Source: Rathayibacter sp. SD072 (GTDB taxonomy: Bacteria > Actinomycetota > Actinomycetes > Actinomycetales > Microbacteriaceae). From it: DNA of 64,000 nt. The translations under genes were made by a program, and so were the position numbers. Below are positions 1 to 9,078 of this stretch, piece by piece (the stretch's first letter is position 1; every line of letters starts with the position of its first letter). The notes below the pieces were generated by a model, which was given only the letters and a program-made list of their open reading frames with translations, was not told the origin of the DNA and made no database searches. The stretch lies in the NCBI RefSeq assembly GCF_017355185.1, contig NZ_JADILJ010000002.1:1-64000 (forward strand). Reading direction: 5' to 3'.

Positions 1-18
1 GGGGAAGGAGCACCCGGC

Positions 19-486
19 ATGGACGCCGTGATGCAGTACGCGTGGATCCTCTGGCTCGCACTGATCCTGATCTTCGTGGTCGTCGAGACGATCACCCTCG
101 AGTTCACCTTCCTGATGCTCGCCGTCGGAAGCGTCGGCGGCCTCGTGGCCGCGCTGGTCGGAGCACCCTTCTGGGTGCAGGTGCCGGTCGCGGCCGTCCT
201 CGCCGTGCTGCTGCTGCTCACGGTCCGGCCTCCGCTGCTCCGCCTCCTCGCCCGCGGCGGCGACCCCGCGCCGACCGGCGCCGACGCCCTGCTGGGCCTC
301 GGCGGCAGCGTGGTGGTCGCCGGGCCCGGGCCCGGTCAGGTGAAGCTCGTGAACGGCGAGACGTGGACAGCGCGACTGTCCCCCCTCGTCGAGGAGCGTC
401 CACTGGGTGTCGGCGAACGCGTCGTCGTCACCGCCATCGACGGCGCGACCGCTGTCGTCGTCCCCGCCGAAAGGAGCCGCTCGTGA
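19..486 (+). CDS. NfeD-like membrane protein
   Basis: This 155-residue protein has N-terminal hydrophobic segments over roughly residues 8-75 and a C-terminal soluble domain that looks like the OB-fold of the NfeD family. NfeD proteins are encoded next to stomatin/SPFH proteins and are thought to work with them in membrane microdomain organisation or proteolysis. That pairing is seen here: the stop codon overlaps the GTG start of the SPFH gene by 4 bp. It is a short NfeD with no N-terminal ClpP-like protease domain. A good ribosome binding site (ggaaggag) precedes the ATG. The exact function is inferred from family and context. Confidence 0.85.
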   Translation: MDAVMQYAWILWLALILIFVVVETITLEFTFLMLAVGSVGGLVAALVGAPFWVQVPVAAVLAVLLLLTVRPPLLRLLARGGDPAPTGADALLGLGGSVVVAGPGPGQVKLVNGETWTARLSPLVEERPLGVGERVVVTAIDGATAVVVPAERSRS

Positions 487-1421
487 ATCCCTCCGCCGCA
501 GTGACACTGGTGATCGTCGCGGTCATCGTCGTCCTCGCACTCGTCGTCCTCTTCAAGGCGATCCGGATCGTCCCGCAGGCGACCGCCGGCGTGGTCGAAC
601 GGCTCGGCAAGTACCACCGCACCCTGCTCCCCGGTCTGAACCTCGTCATCCCGTTCATCGACCGGGTGCGTCCGTCGGTCGATCTGCGTGAGCAGGTCGT
701 GTCTTTCCCGCCGCAGCCGGTGATCACCGAGGACAACCTGGTCGTCTCCATCGACACGGTCGTCTACTTCCAGGTGACCGACGCCCGTGCCGCCACCTAC
801 GAGATCGCGAACTACCTCGGCGCGGTCGAGCAGCTCACGACCACCACCCTGCGCAACGTCGTGGGCGGGCTGAACCTCGAGGAGGCGCTGACCTCCCGCG
901 ACAACATCAACGGCCAGCTGCGCATCGTCCTCGACGAGGCCACCGGCAAATGGGGCATCCGCGTCGGTCGCGTCGAGCTGAAGGCGATCGACCCGCCGCT
1001 CTCCATCCAGGACTCCATGGAGAAGCAGATGCGCGCCGAGCGCGATCGCCGCGCGGTGATCCTCACCGCGGAGGGCACGAAGCAGTCGCAGATCCTCAAC
1101 GCGGAGGGGCACCGCCAGGCCGCGATCCTGGCCGCCGAGGGTGACGCCAAGGCCGCCGTCCTCCGCGCCGAGGGCGAGGCGAAGGCCATCACCACCGTGT
1201 TCGAGGCGATCCACCAGGGTCGGCCCGACAAGGAGCTGCTCGCCTACCAGTATCTGCAGACGCTGCCGAAGATCGCCGAGGGAACCGCGAACAAGCTCTG
1301 GATCGTGCCGAGCGAGCTCACCGAGGCGCTCAAGGGCATCGGCACCGCGTTCGGTCAGAACGCCCAGCGCGCGGACCGCCCGCAGGACAGCGAGGCCGCT
1401 CCCCCGGCCCCGGGCTTCTAG
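483..1421 (+). CDS. SPFH/band 7 (stomatin-like) membrane protein
   Basis: This 312-residue protein has a single N-terminal membrane anchor (about residues 5-25) and then a band 7/SPFH domain (about 30-200) with the typical stomatin signature VVERLGKYHRTLLPGLN. An alanine/glutamate-rich coiled-coil stretch follows, with repeated AEG-type units (about 190-240). Members oligomerise on the inner face of the membrane and organise microdomains. The GTG start at 483 overlaps the nfeD stop (GTGA), so the two are translationally coupled. A reading frame stays open further upstream in nfeD but lacks SPFH character, so it was not used. Confidence 0.88.
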   Translation: MNPSAAVTLVIVAVIVVLALVVLFKAIRIVPQATAGVVERLGKYHRTLLPGLNLVIPFIDRVRPSVDLREQVVSFPPQPVITEDNLVVSIDTVVYFQVTDARAATYEIANYLGAVEQLTTTTLRNVVGGLNLEEALTSRDNINGQLRIVLDEATGKWGIRVGRVELKAIDPPLSIQDSMEKQMRAERDRRAVILTAEGTKQSQILNAEGHRQAAILAAEGDAKAAVLRAEGEAKAITTVFEAIHQGRPDKELLAYQYLQTLPKIAEGTANKLWIVPSELTEALKGIGTAFGQNAQRADRPQDSEAAPPAPGF

Positions 1422-1430
1422 AGCGCGCAC

Positions 1431-2219
1431 GTGATCGATCGACGGCCGCCGTTCCTCGAGGGACAGCGGCCGCGCGTCATCGCCCACCGCGGCTTCGGCC
1501 CCGACCGGATCGGCAACACGCTCGAGTCCTTCGAGCGCGCGATCGCCGCCGGGGCGGATCTGCTCGAGACGGATGTGCGCGCCACTGTCGACGGCATCGC
1601 CGTGCTCGTGCACGACGCGGAGGTCCTCGACGGCAGCGGCATCGTCCACCGGATCGCCGACGAGCGGTGGGAGGACCTGGCGCGCGTGGTCCTGCCGGGA
1701 GGAGAGCGCCTGGTGAGCCTCGAGGACGCGCTCCGACGACTACCGCAGGCCCGCTTCAACGTCGACGTGAAAGCGCGCGAGGCCGTCGTCCCGACGGCGG
1801 ACGCCGTCGGTCGTCTCGCGGCCGCCGATCGCGTCCTGCTGACCTCGTTCTCGGAGCGGCGTCGCGCCGCCGCGGTGCGGCTGCTGCCGGGAGTCGCGAC
1901 GTCGGCCTCGGCGCCCCGGTTCGTCGCGGCCCTCCTCGGTGCGCACCTGGGGGCGCCGCTCCCCGTGCGCCTCGCCCTCGCGGGCATCGACGCTCTGCAG
2001 GTCCCGGAGTCCGCCCTCGGGCTCCGCGTCGCCACTCCCCCGGTCCTCGCCCGTCTGCGCGCCTCCGGAGCCGAGATCCACCTGTGGACGATCAACGATC
2101 CGGAGCGGATGCGGCACCTCCTCGCCCTCGGCGTGGACGGCCTGGTCACCGACCGGACCGACCTCGCTCGCGCGGCCGTCGACTCCCTCCGCGGCCGGGA
2201 ACCGGAACTACCCCGATGA
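1431..2219 (+). CDS. Glycerophosphodiester phosphodiesterase
   Basis: This 262-residue protein of the GDPD family would hydrolyse glycerophosphodiesters to glycerol 3-phosphate and an alcohol. The diagnostic TIM-barrel motifs are visible. They are the early catalytic His-Arg (IAHRGFGPDRIGNTLESF), the metal-binding LLETDVR with a following histidine (VLVHD), a lysine near VDVK, and the late LWTIND. There is no signal peptide, so the enzyme is probably cytoplasmic. The GTG start lies 9 bp after the SPFH gene, suggesting co-transcription. The length is normal for bacterial UgpQ-like enzymes. Confidence 0.88.
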   Translation: MIDRRPPFLEGQRPRVIAHRGFGPDRIGNTLESFERAIAAGADLLETDVRATVDGIAVLVHDAEVLDGSGIVHRIADERWEDLARVVLPGGERLVSLEDALRRLPQARFNVDVKAREAVVPTADAVGRLAAADRVLLTSFSERRRAAAVRLLPGVATSASAPRFVAALLGAHLGAPLPVRLALAGIDALQVPESALGLRVATPPVLARLRASGAEIHLWTINDPERMRHLLALGVDGLVTDRTDLARAAVDSLRGREPELPR

Positions 2220-2229
2220 CCTGAAGGTT
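2204..2229 (+). promoter_or_regulatory. Candidate SigR/SigH-type promoter of rbpA
   Basis: GGAAC (2204-2208) is followed after 18 bp by GTT (2227-2229). This matches the -35/-10 pattern of thiol-oxidative ECF sigma factors (SigR in Streptomyces, SigH in mycobacteria). It would start transcription near 2235, about 77 nt before the rbpA start. Part of it lies inside the 3' end of the upstream gene. rbpA is a known SigR target in Streptomyces; the assignment here is inference. Confidence 0.5.
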
Positions 2230-2311
2230 CTCTGGCAAAGGTCCGGACCGCAAGACCACCTCCAGGTACGCGGTCGACACTTGTCGGAGCACAGCGAGAG
2301 GAGACCACACA

Positions 2312-2677
2312 ATGGCAGATCGAAGCTTGCGCGGAATGAGGTTGGGCTCTCAGAGCCTGCAGAGCGAGGAAGGCGTCGTCTTCTCACCGCGGTCGACGCA
2401 CACCTATCACTGCACCAACTGCGGCCACGACACCGACATGGTGTTCTCGGCCGACGCCGAAGCGCCGGAGACCTGGGAGTGCCGCTCCTGCGGTCACGAG
2501 GCCACCCTCCTGGTGGACTCGAAGCCCGTCGTGGTGGATCGCGGAGAGCAGAAGGCTCCCCGCACCCACTGGGACATGCTGCTCGAGCGCCGGACCCGTG
2601 CGGAGCTGGAGGAGCTGCTCGAGGAGCGGCTCGCCTATCTCCGTGCCCGTCGAGGCGAGCACAAGATCGGCGCTTAG
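2312..2677 (+). CDS. rbpA: RNA polymerase-binding protein RbpA
   Basis: This 121-residue protein is recognised as RbpA, the actinobacterial factor that binds RNA polymerase and group I/II sigma factors and stabilises the open promoter complex. The N-terminal tail contains the conserved LRGMRLGSQSLQSE region. The central core has the two zinc-type cysteine pairs, CTNCG near residue 34 and CRSCG near residue 57. The C-terminal sigma-interaction helix contains THWDMLLERR. A strong ribosome binding site (gagaggag) precedes the ATG. The end overlaps the convergent lnt stop by 4 bp, so the two transcripts run into each other. Confidence 0.96.
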   Translation: MADRSLRGMRLGSQSLQSEEGVVFSPRSTHTYHCTNCGHDTDMVFSADAEAPETWECRSCGHEATLLVDSKPVVVDRGEQKAPRTHWDMLLERRTRAELEELLEERLAYLRARRGEHKIGA

Positions 2678-4227
2678 CGCCGACCTGCGTCCCGGGGTCG
2701 GGGATCGCGCGTCCGCAGGACGAACGAGACCAGACCCGCGAGACCTGCGGCGAGGAAGTACCAGCCCAGGTTCCGGGACCACACGAGAGCCGGGGTCGTG
2801 GTGGAGGCGAGGGGGACCTCGTCCACCATGGCACCCGGCTCGAACCATGTCAGGGAGTCGAGCGTCGAGCCGTCGGGCGCGATGATGGCGCTCGTTCCCA
2901 CCGTCGAGATGTTGACCACGCTGCGGCCCGTCTCGATCGCCCGCAGCCGGGCGATGGCCAGTTGCTGCACGCTCTCGTCGGTGCGGCCGAAGTCGGCGTT
3001 GTTCGTCTGCGCGAGGATGATCTCGGCGTCGCCGTCGATCATGGCGTTGGTCAGGGCGTCGTCCGAGATGTCGAAGCAGATCGCGATGCCAGCGAGCACA
3101 CCGTCGATGTCGAAGACGTTGGGCTTCGTGCCGATCGAGTAGTCGCGGCTCACCAGGTCGACGAGGTCGGGCGCGAACATCCGCCAGAACGCCCGATCGG
3201 GCATGTACTCGGCGAAGGGCACGGGGTGCACCTTGTCGTAGACCTGGGTCGCCCCCTCCCCCGCCTTCCAGAGCAGCGAGCTGTTGTAGAAGACGTCCTC
3301 CTCGGGATTCGTGATGGTCCCGACGATGAAGGGCGCGTCCATGGTGCGGCTGAGGTAGTCGAGCACGGCGGCGGACTGGGCGTTCCTGGTCGGGTCGATG
3401 TCGACCCCGTTCTCGGGCCAGACGACCATGTCGACGTCCTCGTCGAGGACCGGCAGGGTGGCCGAGGTGTGATCCTCCAGGATCTGCCCCCGATAGCTCG
3501 CCGAGAAGAGCCCGGCGTCGGAGTCGCCCTGGATCGCGGCGATCCGCGTCGTGCCGTCGGTCGGCGCCGGCCACGCCGGGAAGACGAGCGCCGCGATCGC
3601 GAAACCGGCCACCGTCGCGACCCGCGCGCTCGCGGGCACGGTGATCTCGCGCACCGCCTGCGCGAGCACGGCCGCGAGGAAGGCGACCACGAAGCTCAGC
3701 CCGGTGAAGCCCACCCACGCCGCGAGATCGGCGAGCGGACCCGTCGACTGCGAGAGCGCGAGCCGCCCCCAGGCGAAGCCGCCGTACGGCCAGACGCTCG
3801 TGATCGTCTCGCGTCCCGCCCAGAGAGCGGCCAGCAGGGCGGGGATGCCGACCATCCGCCCGAGCGGACCGGTCCAGACCCGGTGCCCGCGGGTCGAGAG
3901 CATCGCCATGAGCCCCGCCGACAGGGCGAAGAAGATCGCCTGAAGACCGGCGAGAGCGAGCCACGGGACCGGGCCGAGGTAGAGCGTCAGCCACTCTATG
4001 TGCACGCCCCAGAAGACGCCGCCGCCGACGAGGCCGACCAGGGCTCCGCTCCAGAAGCCCCGGCCGGCCAGGGCGAAGAGGATCGCCGCGGCACCGAGGA
4101 TCGCGAGCGGCCAGAGGTCGGTGTCCGGGAAGCCCCGATCCAGGACCGCTCCCCCGAGTCCGGCGAGGATCACTGCCGGCCACAGCGGTGCCGTGCGCCC
4201 GAGGGGCGCGGGAGTCGCTGCGATCAT
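2674..4227 (-). CDS. lnt: Apolipoprotein N-acyltransferase
   Basis: This 517-residue protein would add the third acyl chain to the N-terminal cysteine of lipoproteins at the outer face of the membrane. The N-terminal half has several hydrophobic segments (about residues 10-200). The C-terminal half is a nitrilase-like domain with the expected catalytic triad: Glu in VVWPENG, Lys in VYDKVHPVPF and Cys in GIAICFDIS. A final membrane helix closes the protein. The ATG overlaps the helY stop (ATGA), making it the last gene of the long minus-strand run. In mycobacteria the Lnt homologue may be fused to Ppm1; here it stands alone. Confidence 0.93.
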   Translation of the reverse strand: MIAATPAPLGRTAPLWPAVILAGLGGAVLDRGFPDTDLWPLAILGAAAILFALAGRGFWSGALVGLVGGGVFWGVHIEWLTLYLGPVPWLALAGLQAIFFALSAGLMAMLSTRGHRVWTGPLGRMVGIPALLAALWAGRETITSVWPYGGFAWGRLALSQSTGPLADLAAWVGFTGLSFVVAFLAAVLAQAVREITVPASARVATVAGFAIAALVFPAWPAPTDGTTRIAAIQGDSDAGLFSASYRGQILEDHTSATLPVLDEDVDMVVWPENGVDIDPTRNAQSAAVLDYLSRTMDAPFIVGTITNPEEDVFYNSSLLWKAGEGATQVYDKVHPVPFAEYMPDRAFWRMFAPDLVDLVSRDYSIGTKPNVFDIDGVLAGIAICFDISDDALTNAMIDGDAEIILAQTNNADFGRTDESVQQLAIARLRAIETGRSVVNISTVGTSAIIAPDGSTLDSLTWFEPGAMVDEVPLASTTTPALVWSRNLGWYFLAAGLAGLVSFVLRTRDPRPRDAGRR

Positions 4228-6662
4228 GCGACCGTCGAGTAGGCGACGATGCCCCGGCGGACGGAGTCGAGCGCCGTGCGTGCGGCACGGCCCACCTTGC
4301 CGTCGGCGACGACCGAGAGCTGGTCGAGGAGGTCGATGGTCTGCTTGGCCCAGCGCACGAAGTCCCCGGCGGCCATGTCGGCCTCGCGCAGCACCGCGTC
4401 CAGCGGCATCCCCCTGGCCCACATGTTCATGGCGAGCGCGAGACTCGTCGAGATCGGGTTGCTGCCGGGCAGCCGGTGGTCGCGCTCGACGTCGTCGAGG
4501 TGCGCCCACAGCAGCTGCGTCTTCTCGAGCGCCTCGGGGAACCCGCCGCGCGGCAGGAACTTCTCGTTGAGCGTGCCCTCCTCGCGTCGCGGCTCGAAGA
4601 CGAGGCAGCAGGCCATGGCGGCGAGCCCCGCGGGGTCGAGCTCCGTCCAGGCCTGCTTGCGGAGGCACTCGGCGACCAGGAGGTCCCGCTCGCCGTAGAT
4701 CCGGCGCAGCGTCCGCCCGTTCGGAGTCAGCGAGAGCTCGCCGGCCTCGTCGCGGCGGAAGTACCCCAGCTCGAGGAGCACCTCGGTGATCCGGTCGAAG
4801 ACCTTCGCGACGGCACCGGTCCGCGAGCGGATCTGACGCTCGATCTCGTCCGTCTCCCGGCGGAGCTTCCACCAGCGCTCGGCCCAGCGGGCGTGCTGCT
4901 CGCGATCGGAGCAGGCGTGGCACGGATGGGCCTTCATCCGGCGGCGCAGGGAGTTCAGCTGGCCCTGACGCTTCTCGCGCTCGGCGTGCGAGGCCGATTC
5001 ACCGCGGACGGCGCCCCGACGCTCGAGCTCGCCGATCTCGCGGCGGATCGCCGCGTACTGCTCGAAGTCGCCGAGGTGGCACTGCATCGCGGTCACGTAC
5101 CCCGCGAGCGACTCCTCCTGCTGTCGCACCCGGCGGGCGAGGTCGACGACGGAGCGGTCGGCCTGGAACTGCGCGAACGACGACTCGAGGATCTCGCGGG
5201 TGCGCGTGCGGCCGAACTGCTCGATCAGGTTGCAGGCCATGTTGTAGCTGGGACGGAAGCTCGAGTTGAGCGGGTAGGTGCGGCGGGAGGCGAGGGAGGC
5301 GACCGCCTGCGGGTTCATCCCGGCCCGCCACTGGATGACGGAGTGCCCCTCGACGTCGATCCCGCGGCGACCGGCGCGGCCGGTCAGCTGCGTGTACTCA
5401 CCCGGAGTGATCGGGACGCGCGCCTCGCCGTTGAACTTCTCGAGCTTCTCGAGCACGACCGTGCGCGCCGGCATGTTGATGCCGAGGGCGAGCGTCTCGG
5501 TCGCGAAGACCACCCGGACGAGCTTGCGGAGGAAGAGCTCCTCCACGACCTCCTTGAACGCGGGCAGCATGCCCGCGTGGTGGGCGGCGACGCCGCGCTG
5601 CAGGCCGTCGAGCCACTCCCAGTACCCGAGCACCGCGAGGTCCTCGTCGCGGATGGTTCGGCACCGCTCCTCGACGATCGCGCGGATCTCATCGCGCTCG
5701 TGCCGCTCGGTGAGACGGACACCGGAGCGGAGGACCTGCCGGACCGCCTGGTCGCAGCCGGCCCGGCTGAAGACGAAGAAGATGGCCGGGAGCAGGTTCT
5801 TGCCCTCGAGGATCTCGACCACCTCGGAGCGCGGCACGAGCTCCTCGGCCGGGCGGGTGTCGGCGAACCGCCCGCGGCCGCGGCCGCGCGGGCCCCCGCG
5901 CCCGCCCCGCTCGACGCGGGAGCCGCCCTGGGCCATCCTCGCCAGCTCGGGGTTGACCCGGTTGGTCGCTGCACGCCCGGACGAGTCGAAGAGGTCGACC
6001 AGCTTGCCGCCGACGAGCACGTGCTGGTCGAGCGGCACGGGCCGCTCCTCCGACACGATGACCTCGGTCTCACCCCGCACGGTCTGCAGCCAGTCGCCGA
6101 ACTCCTCCGCGTTCGAGACGGTGGCGCTCAGCGACACCAGCCGCACCCGCTGCGGGAGGTGGATGATGACCTCCTCCCATACCGCCCCGCGGAAGCGGTC
6201 GGCGAGGTAGTGCACCTCGTCCATGACGACGTAGGCGAGGTCGCGCAGCAGATCGGAATCGGCGTAGAGCATGTTGCGCAGCACCTCTGTCGTCATGACG
6301 ACCACGCGGGCGCGCGCGTTGATGTTCGAGTCCCCCGTGAGGAGTCCGACCTCGGAGGCCCCGTAGTCCTCGACGAACTCCTGGAACTTCTGGTTGCTGA
6401 GCGCCTTCATCGGCGTCGTGTAGAAGACCTTCGCCGTCGGGTCCTGCATCGCGAGGTGGATCGCGAACTCCGCCACCGCGGTCTTGCCCGCGCCCGTGGG
6501 CGCCGCGACGAGCACGCTGCGCCCGTCGTCGAGCGCGCTGCACGCCTCGTACTGGAACGGATCGAGATCGAAGGCGAGGGTCGAGCGGAACGACTCGACC
6601 CTCGCGTGGCCCTGACGGGTGCGGAAGGCGGCGAAGCGCTCCGCGGGGGACTGCTCGCTCAC
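4224..6662 (-). CDS. helY: DEVH-box RNA helicase HelY (Ski2/Mtr4-like)
   Basis: This 812-residue superfamily 2 helicase resembles Ski2/Mtr4 and is annotated HelY in actinobacteria; it is probably involved in RNA turnover. Walker A APTGAGKT lies near residue 50, the DEVH box in VMDEVHYLAD near 150, and motif III as SATVSN. The C-terminal helicase lobe contains TGRAGRRGID. A glycine/arginine-rich linker (GGRGGPRGRGRGR, about residue 250) sits between the lobes. The C-terminal part resembles the DSHCT region. The GTG start overlaps the tatC stop by 4 bp. The order tatA-tatC-helY is the one known from Mycobacterium tuberculosis. Confidence 0.9.
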   Translation of the reverse strand: MSEQSPAERFAAFRTRQGHARVESFRSTLAFDLDPFQYEACSALDDGRSVLVAAPTGAGKTAVAEFAIHLAMQDPTAKVFYTTPMKALSNQKFQEFVEDYGASEVGLLTGDSNINARARVVVMTTEVLRNMLYADSDLLRDLAYVVMDEVHYLADRFRGAVWEEVIIHLPQRVRLVSLSATVSNAEEFGDWLQTVRGETEVIVSEERPVPLDQHVLVGGKLVDLFDSSGRAATNRVNPELARMAQGGSRVERGGRGGPRGRGRGRFADTRPAEELVPRSEVVEILEGKNLLPAIFFVFSRAGCDQAVRQVLRSGVRLTERHERDEIRAIVEERCRTIRDEDLAVLGYWEWLDGLQRGVAAHHAGMLPAFKEVVEELFLRKLVRVVFATETLALGINMPARTVVLEKLEKFNGEARVPITPGEYTQLTGRAGRRGIDVEGHSVIQWRAGMNPQAVASLASRRTYPLNSSFRPSYNMACNLIEQFGRTRTREILESSFAQFQADRSVVDLARRVRQQEESLAGYVTAMQCHLGDFEQYAAIRREIGELERRGAVRGESASHAEREKRQGQLNSLRRRMKAHPCHACSDREQHARWAERWWKLRRETDEIERQIRSRTGAVAKVFDRITEVLLELGYFRRDEAGELSLTPNGRTLRRIYGERDLLVAECLRKQAWTELDPAGLAAMACCLVFEPRREEGTLNEKFLPRGGFPEALEKTQLLWAHLDDVERDHRLPGSNPISTSLALAMNMWARGMPLDAVLREADMAAGDFVRWAKQTIDLLDQLSVVADGKVGRAARTALDSVRRGIVAYSTVA

Positions 6663-7483
6663 GCGGGCAGGTCGGAGGCGGTGCCGTCGTAGACCGGGAT
6701 GCGCTTCGCCGCGCGCCGGTCGTGGAGGATCGCGATCCCGCAGGCGAGGAAGAACAGGAAGATGATCGGGATGGCCAGGAGGAACATCGAGATCGGGTCG
6801 GCGGCCGGGGTCGCGATGGCGGTGAAGACCACGATGACCATGATGGCGATGCGCCACGACTTCAGGATCAGCATCCCGGGCAGGATCCCGAGGAAGTTCA
6901 GCAGCACCAGGAAGACCGGCAGCACGAAGGCGATGCCGACCATCAGGACGAGCTTGAGGACGAAGTCGTAGTAGTACTTCGCATCGATGAAGCTCGCGGC
7001 GTTGTCACCGGTGAACCCGGTGAGCAGCTCCACGATGTGCGGGAAGACCAACCAGCCCGCGGCGCAGCCCGCGAAGAAGAGCGGGATCGCGGTCAGGATG
7101 AACCCGAGGCCGTACCGCATCTCCTTCTTGGTGAGACCGGGCACGAGGAACGCCCAGATCTGATAGAGCCACACCGGGCTCGCGATGACGATGCCGACGG
7201 TCATGGCGATCTGCAGCCGCAGATCGAAGGCACCGGCGATGGTCGGGAAGTTGAGGATCGCCTCTTTGCCCTGGGAGGACGCCACCTCGAGGATGGGCGC
7301 CTTGAGGGATTCGAAGACCCACTCCGAGACGAACCATCCGGCGATGCAGCCGAGGACGATCGCGATTGCCGACTTGAAGAGCCTGTTGCGAAGCTCGATC
7401 AGGTGAGCCCCGAGTGACATGCGCCCCTCGGGATCCTTCCCCGCTCGCTTCGTCCGTGGCTTCTTCGCTGCCACGGAGGTCAT
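6659..7483 (-). CDS. tatC: Sec-independent translocase subunit TatC
   Basis: This 274-residue polytopic protein is recognisable as TatC, the subunit that receives twin-arginine signal peptides. After a basic N-terminus (KKPRTKRAGKDPEG) the conserved cytoplasmic motif HLIELRNRLFKS precedes the first helix. Six hydrophobic segments follow, with the typical SPVWLYQIWAFLVPGL in the middle. The ATG overlaps the last base of the tatA stop (TAATG), so the pair is coupled. Its own stop overlaps helY by 4 bp. Confidence 0.96.
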   Translation of the reverse strand: MTSVAAKKPRTKRAGKDPEGRMSLGAHLIELRNRLFKSAIAIVLGCIAGWFVSEWVFESLKAPILEVASSQGKEAILNFPTIAGAFDLRLQIAMTVGIVIASPVWLYQIWAFLVPGLTKKEMRYGLGFILTAIPLFFAGCAAGWLVFPHIVELLTGFTGDNAASFIDAKYYYDFVLKLVLMVGIAFVLPVFLVLLNFLGILPGMLILKSWRIAIMVIVVFTAIATPAADPISMFLLAIPIIFLFFLACGIAILHDRRAAKRIPVYDGTASDLPA

Positions 7484-7746
7484 TACTTGAGCGGTGACTC
7501 GGGCGGCGTGGTCGTGCCGGTGCCGGTGGTCGATCCGGAGGTGGTGCCGGTCGTCGACGCGGGACCCTCGGTGGAGTCGCGGCGCTCGGGGCCGTCCTCC
7601 TCCTTCATGGTCTTGACCTCGCTCTTGAAGATGCGCATCGACTGTCCGACGCTGCGCGCGAGCTGGGGAAGCTTGGGCGCACCGAAGAGCAGGAGGATCA
7701 CAGCGAGGATGATGAGGAGGTGCCACCCCTGGAGGCCAGCGAACAT
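7483..7746 (-). CDS. tatA: Sec-independent translocase subunit TatA
   Basis: This 87-residue protein is TatA. A short N-terminal membrane helix (about residues 8-22) contains [25 protein letters not shown], followed by an amphipathic helix and a low-complexity Ser/Thr/Gly tail. The FG(A)PKLP hinge is diagnostic. The start was chosen at MFAGLQGW because the membrane segment follows directly; an open frame continues upstream without TatA similarity. It is co-transcribed with tatC. Confidence 0.93.
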   Translation of the reverse strand: MFAGLQGWHLLIILAVILLLFGAPKLPQLARSVGQSMRIFKSEVKTMKEEDGPERRDSTEGPASTTGTTSGSTTGTGTTTPPESPLK

Positions 7747-7753
7747 TGCAGAC

Positions 7754-8083
7754 TCACTTTGCTTGTCGGTTGCGGTGTACGAGGAGCTTACCCCGTTCGA
7801 CCCTCGCGGACCGTCGATCCTCGGACCTGTCACGGCGGGAGTCGCGACGCGACTCGTGGGCCCTGCGCACCGCATCGCGGTCGGCGAAGAGGGAGGACGG
7901 CGGCCGCTGCACCTGCGGAGCACCGTCGTCCGGCTGGATCTCGTCGAGCTTCGCCGTGAGCTCCTCGAGCTGCCGGAGGAGGACCCTTCCCTTGCGCCAG
8001 TACGAGACGAGGAACAGCGCGAGCACCGTCAGGGCGCCGATCGCGAGCAGCGTCCAGATCAGGATCCAGGACCACCAGGTCAT
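7754..8083 (-). CDS. Small membrane-anchored protein of unknown function
   Basis: This 109-residue protein has one N-terminal membrane helix ([20 protein letters not shown]) and then a charged, partly coiled-coil region ([14 protein letters not shown]). The tail is very basic, with many Arg/Asp/Glu. The ATG overlaps the pafC stop by 4 bp, and tatA starts 7 bp after its end. It is therefore locked into the pafBC-tatAC operon. I do not recognise a family. Position and topology suggest a membrane-proximal accessory protein, but no function can be assigned. Confidence 0.75.
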   Translation of the reverse strand: MTWWSWILIWTLLAIGALTVLALFLVSYWRKGRVLLRQLEELTAKLDEIQPDDGAPQVQRPPSSLFADRDAVRRAHESRRDSRRDRSEDRRSARVERGKLLVHRNRQAK

Positions 8084-9078
8084 GACCCGGCCTCCCCGTT
8101 CGCCCGGAGCGCGGCGCGCGTCCACTGGGCCACGGCCTCCCGCGCCGCCGGCGGAGCGACGACGGTGACGAGGCCGGGCAGGGACGCGACGAGGCGCGTG
8201 AGCCCCTCGAGGTGCGCGACGCGGATCCGCACGAGCACCCCTCGCCCTGCCTCATCGGCGGGAACGGGCGGGAACTCGGCGTCGACGGCGTAGTCCCCCA
8301 GGAGCGCCACCGAGCTCGGCGCCACGCGCAGGTCGACGAGCAGATCGCTGTCCGACGCCTCGAAGAGCCTCTCGGGCAGCGTCACCTCGTGCCGACGGCG
8401 CACGATCGGCGCTCCTGTGTCGGTGAGCGAGCGCATCCGATCGACGCGGAAGGTCCTCACCCCTTCCCGGAGGTGGCACCAGCCGCGGAGGTACCAGTCC
8501 CGGTCGACCGACTCGAGGAGGAACGGATCGACGAGGCGCGACTCCGTCTCGCCCCGCGCGTTGCGGTAGTCGAACGCGAGCTGCGTGCCGGCCGCCACTG
8601 CGGCCCGGATCACCTCGAGCCCGGCGTCCGCGCCGGTGCCGCGCGCGACGGCGACGGCGCTCGGGGCCGATGACGCTCCGCGCGACAGCTTGCCCATCAG
8701 GGTGGCGATGCGGTCGTTGCCCTGGTTCTCGGGCAGCGCGGCGAGGTACTGCATCCCGGCGATCAGCGCGGCCGCCTCCCTCGCCGAGAAGCGCGGGGAG
8801 TCGTCGATGGCCACCTGCTGGGTGAGCTCGACGTGGTCGTTCTCCTCGAAGTCGTCCCAGCTGATGTCGAAGAGGTCGTTGGCCTGGTACTGGGACGTCT
8901 CGCCGGGGATGCCGGAGACGGCGATGAGGCGGACCGCCCGGCGGACCTCCTCCGGCGAGATGTCGAAGTGCTCGGCGACCTCCTCGACCGCGACGCGGCC
9001 GCGGTCGAGGAGGTAGGGGACGAGCGAGAGCAGGACCGCGAGCCGATCGCGGGCCTGGAGCGTGCGGGGCCTAGCCAT
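8080..9078 (-). CDS. pafC: WYL-domain transcriptional activator PafC
   Basis: This 332-residue protein has an N-terminal winged-helix domain (about 15-75, with VEEVAEHFDISPEEVRRAVRL). A central WYL domain follows (FDYRNARGET near 185 and the conserved DWYLRGWC near 215), then the C-terminal WCX extension. PafB and PafC together form the mycobacterial activator of the RecA-independent DNA damage response. The start overlaps the pafB stop by 8 bp, which fits the tight pairing of the two subunits. Confidence 0.9.
   Translation of the reverse strand: MARPRTLQARDRLAVLLSLVPYLLDRGRVAVEEVAEHFDISPEEVRRAVRLIAVSGIPGETSQYQANDLFDISWDDFEENDHVELTQQVAIDDSPRFSAREAAALIAGMQYLAALPENQGNDRIATLMGKLSRGASSAPSAVAVARGTGADAGLEVIRAAVAAGTQLAFDYRNARGETESRLVDPFLLESVDRDWYLRGWCHLREGVRTFRVDRMRSLTDTGAPIVRRRHEVTLPERLFEASDSDLLVDLRVAPSSVALLGDYAVDAEFPPVPADEAGRGVLVRIRVAHLEGLTRLVASLPGLVTVVAPPAAREAVAQWTRAALRANGEAGS

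Noticed and set aside
42-482. N-terminal extension of the stomatin-like frame through nfeD
   Set aside because: Arg/Pro-rich low-complexity translation; the SPFH protein begins at GTG 483, coupled to the nfeD stop.
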